Of a DNA stretch of 64,000 nucleotides, positions 46,047-57,033 are shown piece by piece (position 1 is the first letter of the stretch; each line of letters opens with the position of its first letter). The stretch comes from Termitomyces sp. T153. Taxonomy: Eukaryota > Basidiomycota > Agaricomycetes > Agaricales > Lyophyllaceae. The position numbers and the translations under genes were made by a program. Below the pieces are notes generated by a model that was not told the DNA's origin, did no database searches, and was given only the letters and a program-made list of their open reading frames with translations. The stretch is from contig JACKQL020000009.1 in the NCBI GenBank assembly GCA_018296165.2, positions 620,001-684,000 of the forward strand. The letters run 5' to 3'.

Positions 46047-47772
46047 CTAAAGCTTAACTGAAATATCTGTGTCTGGAGTAAGCGTGAAGCCCACATACCC
46101 ACCCCGAGCACTCTCTTGAATCAGGTTGGTATATAGTGGGAGGCCACCAGAAAAGTTGAGCGATTCGAGGCGCTTCCCCGGTACATTCGCACCTGTGTAC
46201 CACGACTTTGCCTGCAACCAGAGACCTTTGTTGAAAATGTCGTTTACGCGCTGGACCCAGGCCTCTGAAGCTTCCCGTGTTGCGTCAATGCGAGAGTAGT
46301 TGTGTTCGCGGAGATAGGTGAGACACTCGATGATCCAGTTACCTTGGACTTCCTGTTGAAGAACAAGTGTTATTGTGGGTGTTTGAGAAGATGGACTTGG
46401 AAATAGAAGATTTCGTGGTGAAAAAACTTACGGCGCATGTGGGTCCGTTGCAAAATGCTGTAGGACCATGAGGACCGTATGGGAAGAACATGTTGGGAAA
46501 GCCGGTGACTGTCATGCCCAGATACGTCGAGAGTCCTCTTTGTTTCCACATGTTACCAATAGCGACGCCATCCACTCCTTGAATGCCGATTTGAGCGATA
46601 CTTCCCGTCACTGCATCAAAGCCAGTAGCGAGAACAAGCACATCGAGTTCATGCACCATCCCATCCTGCGTCTTCACGCCTTTCGGAGTGATTTCGACAA
46701 TCGGGTTCTCGTTGATATCGATGAGATCGACGTTAGGTTGGTTGAACACCTCGTAATACCATTGTTCCAGGCTGACGCGCTTAACTCCGAACGGGTGGCG
46801 CGGTTTCTCCGGGGCGAGCTTGCGCTGCATCTCAGGGTCCTGAACTCGCTCGAGTACTTTTTTCCTCCAGAACGCATACACCTCGTCATTTACTCTCTGA
46901 TCATAGAAGATATCCTCGAACGTGCCAAACCAGTAGCGGAATCCTCCCTTCGTCCATAAATCATCCAAGAAGAGATACCGCTCCTCCGGGGACATGTCGT
47001 AAAACTTGCCGGGGGGTAGATAATCGTATTGGAACCCGGTGAATGTTTGTTCACGGCGCTTGAAAAGGATGGGATAGATTTCCTCTTTCATCTTAGTCTG
47101 CATGGCTACGCTGATGGGGCGCTCATTCATCATCGCCACTGCAGTGTTAGGCGTACGTTGGAAGACGGTGAGATGGGCTGCGACAAGCCCAGCCTCCTGT
47201 ATCACCTGCACACCGCTTGCACCCGTCCCAATGACACCCACGCGCTTTCCAGTCATGTCAAACCCGTCTTCGGGCCATGATGAGGTGTGATGCACGATGC
47301 CTTGGAAGGTGTCGAGTCCTGGTATGACGGGGAAGAGAGGTTTGGATGCAAAGCCGGTGCAGAGAACCATGAAGCGAGGATTAACCGTGACTCCGGTGTC
47401 TGTGAAGACGGACCAGCGGTTTGCGGTAGTGTCGAAGGAGGCGGAGGTTACGCGAGTGTTGAAAGAGATGTCACGGCTCAGATCGAGCTTTTCGTCGACG
47501 TACTTGAAATACTCGACTAGCTCCTGGCGGCCTGGGAACTTTTCCGTCCAGTTCCAGTCCCTCCATAGTTCCTCAATGGAGAGCTGATAGATCGCAAAGT
47601 CGGAGTCAACGCGAGCACCAGGGTAACGGTTCCAATACCAGATACCGCCGAAACTACTGCCAGCTTCGAAAAGTTTCACCGAGAATCCGGCTTTGCGCAG
47701 TTTGTGCAGCTGATAGACGCCGCTGAAGCCTGCGCCCACGATGAGAACGTCAAGGTTTTGGAGTCCGGCCAT
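46047..47772 (-). CDS. FAD-dependent Baeyer-Villiger monooxygenase (cyclohexanone monooxygenase type)
   Basis: Two exons, 47772-46432 and 46352-46047, with a 79-bp intron (GTAAGT...CAACAG); 548 aa, intact. It would oxidise ketones to esters or lactones using FAD, NADPH and O2. The N-terminal FAD Rossmann motif is GAGFSG (13-18). The Baeyer-Villiger fingerprint F-x-G-x3-H-x3-W-P is exact at 156-167 (FQGIVHHTSSWP). The second, NADPH-binding Rossmann motif is GTGASG (182-187), and ATGFDAVTG is the usual late motif. Length is normal for the family. The ATG lies about 45 nt downstream of an AT-rich TATA-like block. It is co-oriented with the kinase gene, which starts 187 bp downstream of its stop. 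Substrate is unknown; fungal members often act in secondary metabolism or ketone degradation. Confidence 0.93.
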
Positions 47773-47803
47773 GAAGATCCAATGTTAGTTTCGCTCCACT
47801 CAA

Positions 47804-47822
47804 CCTATTATATTTATGGGAT
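47804..47822 (-). promoter_or_regulatory. TATA-like element upstream of the monooxygenase
   Basis: Read on the minus strand, CCATAAATATAATAGG lies roughly 35-50 nt before the ATG at 47772. Position and composition suit a core promoter, though AT-rich runs are common outside genes. Confidence 0.4.
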
Positions 47823-49353
47823 TCTGAACCTGCGTGTGAGCACCTCATCTTCTCGTGATTGTATGTATAAGCAGCAGCTTCACTGGTCTTCGAAAGCGCG
47901 GACTCAGCTCCTGGTGAGCGGTATTTGGAGTGGGTGGGAGCCTTGCCAAGATCAAGGGAAGAATGATCACCTCGTGATTGAGGACTGGGACTCAACGTTC
48001 CCCAAAGCCGTCCAGCATGTGAGAGTGTCTGAGTGGTTTTATGAGAGAGATGACCGATATTATTTCTTCATCTCAGAGCTTTGACCAACGAAAACGATGC
48101 TCAAGCATGGCTTGACATAGTATTGACACATGGTCAAATGCCAAAAGGGTTACGAGGTCGACTACTCGTGTTTTCAAAGGGACAAAAATACTAGCAGTCA
48201 CAGGAGCCTGGGAGATATAGCTGAGAAAGGACAAAATCAACACACGCAATTTGTGACGGACATAGACACGAGTAGGAGAAATCAAAAATCAGCACACTAC
48301 AGTTGTAAGAGCCATCGATGGAGAATATCTGGTAACAAGCAGACGTGACAAGCGGGCTTCTTTACGCTCCGACTTCTGGCTTACTCGGCGCCGGACTGCC
48401 GCTTTCATTTTGGTGGTCATTACAATACTGTCCATTTAGCGTCCAGAAATCACTGACTAGTAAGCATACAACACATTGCAACTTTTCTGTGCGCTAGCAG
48501 CTTATTTCTGCTCCGGAGATCTGCCAGAAGGAATCCTAAACAGATGTACCTCTTACGAATAGCAGTTTCATTGGCACCGTCATGATCTTGTAATAGCAAG
48601 ACAATCGTGATTTGAGGCCTATTGAAACGCACAGGTACCTTGAATGCCTTTGATGAAAAAGCAGACAAGGAGATGATACAAGCAGTGAGAGATATCATCA
48701 ACGTATATCTGGGAGAAAATGGGAAGCTTACGAGCAGTTTATGGAAAGAAGGCCACGCTACCTCTTAGAACGAACGCGCTTCATGACCTTCCTCGAAAAA
48801 GTGCAATTTACCCCTTCAATGTGGGTATGTACGTTCATGATCGGTGATCAGAGCGGATGAGGGTGTGGGTAAGAGCGGGTGGGACTGAAAGTTACGAGGT
48901 GATGCAGGTGCACACAAGACTCGCAAGTCATGTATGTTCAACGCCGTTATACGGACATGAATCGTCACCAAAGATGAGTTTATGGAGGCTTGAGAGACTC
49001 CTGAGTCGAAGGAAAGGGCGAGGCTGATGTTTTTGAGAGATAGAGTTTTGAGCCCCCTCACATACTGCTCGGCCAACCACCGCTACTCTGCGGCACAGAG
49101 AGCAAAAGAATAAAACCAAAGTTCAATTTGGAAGGCTTCGTTGAGACTCATTGTTGTTGTTGTACATGTTCATGTTGCAGTCGGTGAGTACATAGCTTAT
49201 GCGAACTCGATGACATAAGAGAATTTCTTCAGCCGCGTCGCAAAGGGCGCCTTTGATTTCAACGTGGGAATACATGGGTGATTATGTCATCCGCGCTACG
49301 GTATTCTAAGTCACGGACACATCCCGACTAGTTCTCCGGCCTGATCAGTGAAC
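47823..49353. other. stretch without a recognisable gene
   Basis: Both strands were read. Only short, interrupted frames are present, and none shows a familiar motif or convincing splice pattern. Base composition is like that of the gene island and unlike the transposons, so a fast-evolving or noncoding host sequence is possible. Confidence 0.5.
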
Positions 49354-49446
49354 GCTATTAACCCAGCAACTTCTTCACAAACATGTGACCTTCAGAGGAT
49401 GCCGATGCTTAGACTAGGTGGGATTTTCAACAACGCTTGTCAGGTA
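49354..49446 (+). repeat. left arm of a ~93-bp inverted repeat
   Basis: It contains CCAGCAACTTCTT, then ATGTGACCTT, GAGGATGCCGATGCT and ATTTTCAACAAC, and ends CTTGTCAGGT. The reverse complement recurs at 50424-50514, about 80% alike by eye. Confidence 0.75.
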
Positions 49447-49589
49447 TAGACTATCAGTTGCCGCCTCAGCCTGACTCAATATATCACTGAGTAAACAAAT
49501 GTGGATATAATAGATTTCAAGCATATTTCAGAGTTGGATATTTTTTTTGCAGGTTGTGTCAAGGTCATATCATGATAAAAAGTACTTGT

Positions 49590-49965
49590 GACTTGCCATC
49601 AGCCAAACACACAACATGGATCACACTTTTTGGCAATATTTTTGTCAAACCCAATGCGGGTATGAAGAGAAATAATGTCCTTGGCATTGGAAAGATCTCC
49701 AAGTGACTGCAAGAATGTCTTCAACTCAACAACAGGAAGGTCAGTCAGCAGGTCAATGGCATTGGCATCAGTGTTCTGATCTGGTGCCCTGTTCTCCTGA
49801 TTTGCAGCAGCATGCTGTCTGTCAGCCTGCTGCTGTTGTTTTAAACATGAGGAACAGTTTTTGAGAACTGATTATCAGGCTTTAGACTGAAATTTGATGC
49901 ATCCACCAATAGCATATGCTGACACTTGCCACATTTCTGATCAGTAGGAGGGTCCATTGAGGCAG
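49590..49965 (-). pseudogene. remnant of a protein with paired CxxC motifs
   Basis: The minus strand begins MDPPTDQ, KCGKCQ, and about 24 residues later (after one base loss) CSSCLKQQQQ, a CxxC-x(n)-CxxC pattern. A polar Asn/Gln-rich stretch follows, then a helical tail (LPVVELKTFLQSLGDL) and a final CDPCCVFG. Similar short Cys-pair modules occur at the start of large mobile-element proteins in mushrooms, but I cannot name this one. It lies inside the inverted-repeat pair and may be its cargo. Confidence 0.35.
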
Positions 49966-50109
49966 TGAGAGAACTTTTCAAGAAGTTGATGTGTTGACAT
50001 GTCATGACAAACAGAACTCTCATTCTGTAATACATCATACTGATACATGAGAGGAACTCCACAAAATTTCAGTACTCTAAAATTGCTGACCTGTTCACAT
50101 AAGGGAGGG

Positions 50110-50423
50110 AGAAGCCCCACCATCATCCCAGAGACTGTCAATCAACCCACTCAAACGTCCTGACGATCCAAAGAGCATACGCTCCGACATCCGTGGAGGA
50201 CTTCCCTGCCAGGACCGACAACCCAAATAACCCTGTGCCGAGTCAAAGCTGCCCCGATCCACCCCTCTGACCCACTCCGGATTCTAGCAGCATGACTCCG
50301 GGGCCCCCACTCTGACTCCAATATCCAACCAAGGGGACCTACAACGCCAGCCCCACACTCTGTACAACCCTGCCCCTACGCTGGAAGATGTCTATCAAGT
50401 GGGGACCACATCCAGTGATGTCA
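50110..50423. other. GC-rich, CpG-containing fragment of unknown origin
   Basis: Rich in CCCC and CG compared with neighbours, with text such as CGATCCACCCCTCTG. No open frame longer than about 40 codons and no match to other repeats in the window were noticed. Confidence 0.35.
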
Positions 50424-50514
50424 CCTGACAGTGTTGTTGAAAATTCCACTAAGTCTAGCATCAGCATCCTCCAAAGGTCACATATTTGCAAAGAAGTTGC
50501 TGGGGGTCAATACT
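50424..50514 (-). repeat. right arm of the inverted repeat
   Basis: Read on the minus strand it gives CCAGCAACTTCTTTGC, then ATGTGACCTTTGGAGGATGC, and ends ACTGTCAGGT, matching 49354-49446. The two arms enclose about 980 bp. No clear target duplication was found outside them. Confidence 0.75.
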
Positions 50515-50689
50515 ATCCCACCACCATGGTTTGGAGTACCCCTTGAGTCAGACATCACAATCTAGTCATACTTGGTCAAATGCCCTTTTCTAAACTCTGC
50601 CCAGAGAAAATTATGAGTAGAATGCAGAGAATACATTGGCATGAAGGAAATTTCAGACTCTGCCTTGCCATTAAATCAGCAGGTGTGAC

Positions 50690-51823
50690 TGTCATAACCT
50701 GTTCTCTGGACCCCCGTACATTGCCCAACAAACCCCTGTCCCCCCAGAACCCCTCCTGATGCTCCGTCAAACTTCCCCAGCACTCCGCACCTACTCCAGC
50801 TAACTCCAATGCATTCTCAGCTAACTCCAACAGCCTCCTGGCCAACTCCAACATCTTTGCCACAGCCGCCGGTGCTTCCTCTGGATCTCCAGAGCCCCTG
50901 GGACCACTCCCCCGCTGTGCCTGACCCCATTACATGTCATTGACTGGACACCCTGGCTCCTCCGACTTACCCTGGAGTATCATGACAACCTCGGAATGGA
51001 CTGCATCAACAATTGATCCCATCAACATATCAACGTGGCCTGCCCTCTGGTTGTAACCGACACCCATCAACTCCATCAAGCTCTGCCAAGCCCCGCCACC
51101 ACAGCCAACATTCCTGGAAATCTTCAGTAGTCAGTATATAAGACGTAGAGTAGCTCTTCATACTCTAGTCTTGAGATTACCTGCCTTACCTGATGTGTTT
51201 CTGATTGTTTCTTCTTGTGTTTTGTGTTCTGTGTCTCGTTTTCCTTATTCTCAGTCTCCCTGTCTTGTCTTGTCTCTATTCTGTTATCATTTAATTATCA
51301 TACCATGTCTCCACCTGAATCTATTCTCATTCTTGTCTTGTCTCTGTCTCATTTCATTTGACTCCATCTTGTCTCGTTTGATTCTGTCTATCATGTTCAA
51401 GTCCTCTCAACCATAACACCCTCACAAACTCTGCAATTACGATTACGAACCTTTGACACTCTTTCACCAACTCTGGACCTTGCTACACGCTTGGCTCTGA
51501 ACCCTATCAATCCCCATTGATCCCCCATCAGAACTCTGGCTCTGCTCCCATCATCTGTGTAGCCTCTGCCTCCTCCGCACCCACAATACTCACATACAGA
51601 CTTATGCCTGAACCCTGCCAAGCCCGTCCCCCTTCCCCACAACTTATCCTCTACTCCTCCAGACCTCCCCAGACTTGCTCGTTTCATTTCCCACTAACTA
51701 TCCTCACAAGTCCCCAGTGTTTGGAACACCTCCAAGTGCCCAGTTGTCAGTGCAGGGAATCACGTCTGCCTAGTAAGGACTCGCCCAGTGTAGCTGAGCC
51801 CCCATGGTCAGCGGAACCTGACA
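50690..51823 (+). repeat. solo family-1 LTR, TSD GTGAC
   Basis: 1134 bp, from TGTCATAACCTG to CAGCGGAACCTGACA, with GTGAC on both sides (50685-50689 and 51824-51828). It contains AGTATATAAG near 51134 and the GCCTAGTAAGGACTCGCC tail. No internal sequence remains, so it arose by LTR-LTR recombination. The adjoining 51824-52026 holds nothing recognisable. Confidence 0.93.
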
Positions 51824-52026
51824 GTGACATTGACTCAACTATCATCCACAACAGAAGACAACTAGAACACTGTTCCTGAACTCAAATCAAGTTGGAAACA
51901 GGTAAGTAGTCACACTGTTGTCTGGGTCTCACTCTTGGACATTAAATGTGGCTATTTGCTGCAAAACTTTTTTTTGTCCAACTCAAGGGGTACTCTGAAC
52001 TATGGGGGTGGAATAGTAGTGTTCAC

Positions 52027-52321
52027 TGTTGAGCAGGGGCCAGTTACAGAGGGAACAGAGTGATGGAGTGGGCTTAGAATAAACTGCGAAACAAGAGGTG
52101 AAACCTCAGTGATGGTTGAGCACTAAATATATTGTGTAGCTACCTGCAAAACAAGAGGTGAACTATGAGATATCAGTAAGTATTTGAGTGAGTATTATAT
52201 GAGGGACTTACACCTCAGTGATAGTTGAGCACTGAGGTGTTATGTGTCAATACGAGACAGAAAACATAGTAAGCAATGGTAAGTAGGTATATATGTGGGC
52301 TACACCCACATATCCTCAACA
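52027..52321 (-). repeat. 3' LTR of the copia element (295 bp)
   Basis: In + orientation it runs TGTTGAGCAGGGG ... ATATCCTCAACA, with perfect short inverted ends TGTTGAG/CTCAACA. It contains an extra 18-bp segment (about 52143-52160, with a repeat of GCAAAACAAGAGGTGAA-type text) relative to the other LTR. Confidence 0.92.
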
Positions 52322-52345
52322 CTCCCTCTTGATATGAGCAGGGGA

Positions 52346-52891
52346 CTAGATGACACTGAGAAGTTCACAGAATTTTTTGAACTTGACATGGGCAAGGGAC
52401 TTGGTGAAGATATCCACAATCATATCAAAAGTGGAAACATAGTGGAGTTGGATGTGACCAGAAGAGACAGTCTGGCAGATGAAGTGGAAATGAACATCGA
52501 TGTGTTTGGTACAAGCGTGGAAGGTAGTGTCCTTGGAAAGGTGAATAGCACCCTGATTATCACAGTAAAGATTAGTAGGTAGAGAAAGAGAGTAGAAAAA
52601 GGAAAGTTCTGTAAGTAATTTATGGATCCAGATGATGTCTTTGGTGGCATGCATGAGTGCAACATATTCAGACTCAGTGCTGGAGAGAGTGATGATAGGT
52701 TGTTTCTTGGAACTCCAAGAGACAGTGCCAAATCCAATGAAGAATGCAAAGCCAGAGATGGAGTGATGATGCATATGAGAAGCCCAGTCAGCATCAGAAT
52801 AGCCTGAGATCTCAGGGTCTTGACCATCAAGAACCAATTTCTTGTCAAGGGTGCCACAGAGATAGCAAAAAACATGAGTGACGGCTATCAT
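52346..52891 (-). pseudogene. copia RNase H
   Basis: The minus-strand frame (181 codons) contains DADWASHMHHHSISGF, TVSWSSKKQP, LSSTESEYVAL, a Cys/Asn region YCDNQGAIHLS and IVDIFTKSL, the standard copia RNase H blocks in order. The catalytic residues D, E and D are visible. It is separated from the reverse transcriptase by stops around 52900. Confidence 0.87.
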
Positions 52892-52939
52892 ATGGGTTGT
52901 TCTGGGGAAATCAAGGTACTGGGAAAGAACAGAAACTGC

Positions 52940-53977
52940 CTACATAATATCGGGATGTGTCATGATAGCAGCATACATGAGAGAACCAATCATTTCATGG
53001 TAGCAAGTCTTCTCAGCAGGTGAAAGAAGGATTGGTGAGATGGAATGGGAGTCAGGGGAAAAATCGGCTCCAGGTTCCATGGGGGTGATGGCAATCCTTG
53101 CATTTTTGAGACCAAAACATTTGATGATCTGTTCAACATAAGCCTGTTGACTGAGCACAATAGTGCAAGCGTTCAAGTCATGGGAGAGGCTAACTCCAAG
53201 AAGCCAGTTGATAGGGCCAAGATTGACAATCTCAAAGCATTCACCAAGCTGTTTCTTGATGAGGGATGTGGCATCAGTAGAATCACCAATGATGGTAAAA
53301 TTATCAGTGGCAACAGCGACAATGGTAAAATTATCTCTGTCAACTTTGTAGAAAATGGCAACACCAGCCTGGCAGACTGAATATCTGAGATCTAGAAAAG
53401 ATTGGCACATTTCTTTGTACCAGTGGTGGGTGCCTTGCTTAGTACCATAGAGCAGGTGCCTGAGTCTGCAAGCGAGCTTGGAGTCAGGCAACTTCTCAAA
53501 CTCTGGAGGTAAGTTGCAAAAGTGTTGATAAAAAGGGGGGAATTGCATGTAAATAATTTTGTCCTCTTTGAGCGAGGAATTGAGATAGGCATTTTTGATG
53601 TCAGCTTGCTCGATGACAGTGCCACACAAAGCTGCAATTGAAAGAAGGATTCAAAGTGTGGCAGCATGGACCGTAGGAGCAAAAGTTTCAGTGTAATCAA
53701 TGCCAAATTGTTGTTTGAAACCCTTAGCAACTAAGCAGGCCTTGTAGCAAACAATCTGGCTATCAGCGCTGTGCTTATGGCGCAAGACATAGCAGCAGGG
53801 AATAATATTTGCATCTGCAGGGGCTTTGACAATGTCCCAGGTACCGAGTTTCTCAATTTGGGCAAGCTTGGCATCAATGGCTGATGACCAATCATGGTTC
53901 TCAGTGCCAGACAATGCTTCCTTAATGGTTGGCACATCCTCACTGGCAGCCATCACATGTTCAATAGCCTCCTGCAC
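52940..53977 (-). pseudogene. copia reverse transcriptase
   Basis: The N-terminal block EKLGTWDIVKAPADAN and the palm motif YTETFAPTVHAATL (about 53690) are followed, after a frame change, by EQADIKNAYLNSSL (about 53600), KQGTHHWYKEM, and the position of the YVDD box, which reads VATDNFTIIG. Next come NWLLGVSLSHD and IVLSQQAYVEQII. The altered catalytic box and the broken frame make it inactive. Confidence 0.87.
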
Positions 53978-54169
53978 CCAGCTACCATCGTTGCCTCACA
54001 GCCATATTGCATGGGATCATATTGGGTGAGGCCAGCAAGCAAGTTTCAACGTGCATGGGTATGTGGGGCATTGGTGCAGGTGAGTTTTGAGTTTTTGTAA
54101 TGTTTGGAGCATGCTTGGGTGATTTTTACAGGTTTTCAGCAGGTTTTTCATCGATTTCATCTGAGTTTT

Positions 54170-55844
54170 AAACATCCTTAAGTGGTGGAGGGTTATTGAT
54201 GGTGGATTTGTGCTTGACAACATTGGGAATAGCACTGAGAGCAGGATTGGACATGATTTTCAGAGGATCAGATGGTGTAGAGGCCTGGGGACTGTCTGGA
54301 TTGACAAGTATGTCCCATTCCCCCTCAATCTGGACACTGTCTGGATTGAGAGCAGCATCCTTACTAAAGTAAACATCCCTTTCAACAGTTACTGTATGTC
54401 TTTTAGCCCAGTAAATCCTGTACCCTTTAGATTCGTCATCAATGCCAACAAATCTACCCTCCTCAACTTTTGATTCAAGTTTTCCTGCCTTGCACAGCCA
54501 AATGTAAGTGAATGCACTCCACTCACAGAGCCTTGAGATGTTAGGTTTCTTCCCAGTAGCCATCTGAATTGGTGTAACATTACCAGGAAGTGTGCTCAAT
54601 GGTGCCTGGTTCCTCAACCAGACCATATGGCATTTAGCCTCTGCTCAGAGGTTTTTTGGGAGACCAGCTGCAATCATCATTGCATGTGCACCTTTGACAA
54701 TGGTATGGTTTGTGCATTCAGCGATGCCATTGGATTGCAGGGAATTGTGGACTGTAAGATTGCAAATAGTGCTGGCAGCATTCTGGTGAGTTTTTATCTC
54801 AGAACTTGTAGACTCACCACCTCAATCACTCCCATAGGTTTTGATCTGCACACCTTGATGTACCTTGACCCATGCCTCATAGTCACAGTAAGCCTTGAAG
54901 GTGTTGGACTTGTGAGCTAGGAACATGATACATTCTTCATGGGTATAGAGGTCAATGTTGGTATAGGAATAGAGAGCACCACCAAGGGACTTGATCTGTG
55001 CTGGACCCCAGAGATTGCTAACAATCTTTTTGCCATAGTGAGTGTATTTTGTGTCACTCTTCTTTGGGAATGACTGACATTGTGCCTTTCCCTTTGTGCA
55101 GGCCTCACAAAACTCTGGTACAGATGACATATCAAGCTCAATGCCATTGATCACTCCTTGATGGACCGCCTCCTGTAAGTCTGAGTGGTTGATATGTCCC
55201 ATTTGATGATGGAGCTCACTGATAGTGATAGATTTCAATGCCACATTGACAGTATGTTTTGGAGATGAGGAGGTGATAGATGAGTTGGTGCAATAGAGAC
55301 CATGGATTGCAGGAATGCAACCAATGACTTGGCATTTGAGTTTAGGACTGTGTATAATGCACATCCCATCCTTGATGAGGAGGGAACACCCAGCACGATC
55401 AAGACATGATACAGAGATGAGTGTGAAGGCCATCTGAGGTGTGTAGTAGACCCTCTTTAGGAGGATAGGAACTGACTTCTCTCCTGCCTTCATTGACAGG
55501 CTGATGTGAAGACCACCCTGACCAAGAGCGCTGAAGGTATGTCCATCAGCAGCATGGACAGGCTCAGGATTGATTTCCTGATAATTTAGGAACTTATCAC
55601 AGGATGGCGAGAAGTGACTGCTGGCACTGCAATCAATGGTTATGCCAGCAGAGGGTGATGCAGCATGAGCTTCATGACTGTGACCTAAGGTGATGGCAAG
55701 TGCAATGTTTTTGTTGGCAGGGTAATCTGGAGTGTCGATAGGGATGAAGGTGAGGAAAGCATAATTATCTTCACTCTTATCCTCAGTTTTGGCAACGTTA
55801 GCTGACTTTGCCTTATCCTTATCCTTACCCTTGTGCTTCTTCAC
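54170..55844 (-). pseudogene. copia protease remnant and integrase
   Basis: The protease loop reads TIDCSASSHFSP (about 55640), where copia proteases have DSGASSH, so a Ser is Cys. The GAG-pre-integrase zinc region is HHQMGHINHSDL ... CEACTKGKAQC (about 55215-55080). The integrase core begins NLWGPAQIKS (about 55010), with the Glu motif SNGIAE near 54730. The C-terminal part ends with a polar tail near 54170. The 340-codon frame 54822-55844 is open; the rest is broken by stops. Confidence 0.85.
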
Positions 55845-55849
55845 TCACC

Positions 55850-56747
55850 AATCAGGTGCCTTGCCTGCCATGCCTCCACCTTCCTCAAAACACTAATCAT
55901 CAGTATGTCCATCCTTTCTGCAATTGCCGCAATGATGCTTATCCTTTTCTTTCCCTTTGGATTCAGACTTCCCTTTTGCATCCTCTGATTCACCCCTGGC
56001 CTTAGCATGAGCTGCAACCATCGCTTTGTGATGCTGGTTGATGCTGCTTTCAATAGCGGCATTATTGGCCTCCTCATTGATATGCCAAATGAGGTCCTGA
56101 CTGGAGACAGGCTTTTCAGTGACACAAGCATTAGCAGTGAGTGTCATAAAATGGGGTTTATAGGAAGGAGCAAGGGATAGGGAGGTGTGGACATAGCTGG
56201 TGAATGAAGGGTCAGAGAGAGGACAGTCAATTTCAGTGAGGCATTTGTTAAGAATAATGAGGTTGGCAAGATGATTGTGCATCATGACTTCACCATTTTT
56301 GATGAAACAGGAGTTCTGCAACCAAGCAAGAAGGTCAGTCTCAAACATAGCACCCCTATTGCCATAGATAGAGGTAAGTTTCTTCCAGACAGCAGTGGTG
56401 GTAGTTTCCCCTTTGATCTAATGGAACGTAGACTGAACAACAGTGGCATAGATTATATCACAAACTGTTGCTTCCTTCTGAAGCCAGTCCTCCATGGTGT
56501 CCTTATATTCCTCAATCTGCTTGTCTGACAGCAGAAACAGCAAGTTGTCATCCCAGAAGAAGGAACCATCATGCTTGACAAGTGCTACCAGCTTATGCGC
56601 AGTACCAATGACATGTCGATGAAGTTTCTTTGATGTGATCACATTGATAATATGTTCCTGGTATAACATCCAGTTTGATCCATCAGACACGAGCTTTGGA
56701 ACAGTGAGTTTCATGGTCAAAACATCATAGGTATCTTTGGGACCCAT
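55850..56747 (-). pseudogene. copia gag
   Basis: Starts MGPKDTYDVL at 56747, directly after the LTR. A UBN2-like Gag domain (SDGSNWMLYQEHIINVI, then LNKCLTEIDCPLSDP) spans about 56690-56200. A basic segment and a CCHC-type knuckle remnant (HCGNCRKDGHTDDQCF, about 55930-55885) follow. Two frame changes break it near 56410 and 56100. Confidence 0.82.
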
Positions 56748-56751
56748 AACC
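56739..56751 (-). other. copia primer-binding site overlapping the gag start
   Basis: The bases next to the 5' LTR on the minus strand read GGTTATGGGTCCC. This resembles the Drosophila copia primer site, which pairs with an internal part of initiator tRNA-Met. The ATG inside it opens gag (MGPK). Confidence 0.55.
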
Positions 56752-57028
56752 TGTTGAGCAGGGGCCAGTTATGGAGGGAACAGAGTGACAGAGTGGGCTT
56801 AGAATAAACTGTGAAACAAGAGGTGAAACCTCAGTGATGGTTGAGTACTAAATATATTGTGTAGCTGAACTACAAGATATCAGTAAGTATTTGAGTGAGT
56901 ATTATATGAGGGACTTACACCTCAGTGATGGTTGAGCACTGAGGTGTTACGTGTCAATACAAGATGGAAAACATAGTAAGCAATGGTAAGTAGGTATATA
57001 TCCAGGCTATGCCCACATATCCTCAACA
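56752..57028 (-). repeat. 5' LTR of the copia element (277 bp)
   Basis: Same ends as 52027-52321 and nearly identical apart from one 18-bp indel, which indicates a moderate age. Confidence 0.92.
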
Positions 57029-57033
57029 TTCAC

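Larger units (their letters stand above)
52027..57028 (-). mobile_element. Ty1/copia element, TSD TTCAC
   Basis: Two short LTRs (52027-52321 and 56752-57028) enclose, on the minus strand, gag, protease, integrase, reverse transcriptase and RNase H, the copia order with integrase before RT. TTCAC flanks both ends (52022-52026 and 57029-57033). A polypurine tract AAGAGGGAG abuts the 3' LTR. All coding parts carry stops or frameshifts. Confidence 0.93.

Noticed and set aside
46468..46959. 163-codon + strand frame
   Set aside because: It is antisense to the well-supported monooxygenase exon 1 and has no motif of its own.
47704..48084. 126-codon + strand frame overlapping the monooxygenase start
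   Set aside because: The first part is the complement of the FAD motif region and the rest has no recognisable domain; a shadow with chance extension is more likely.
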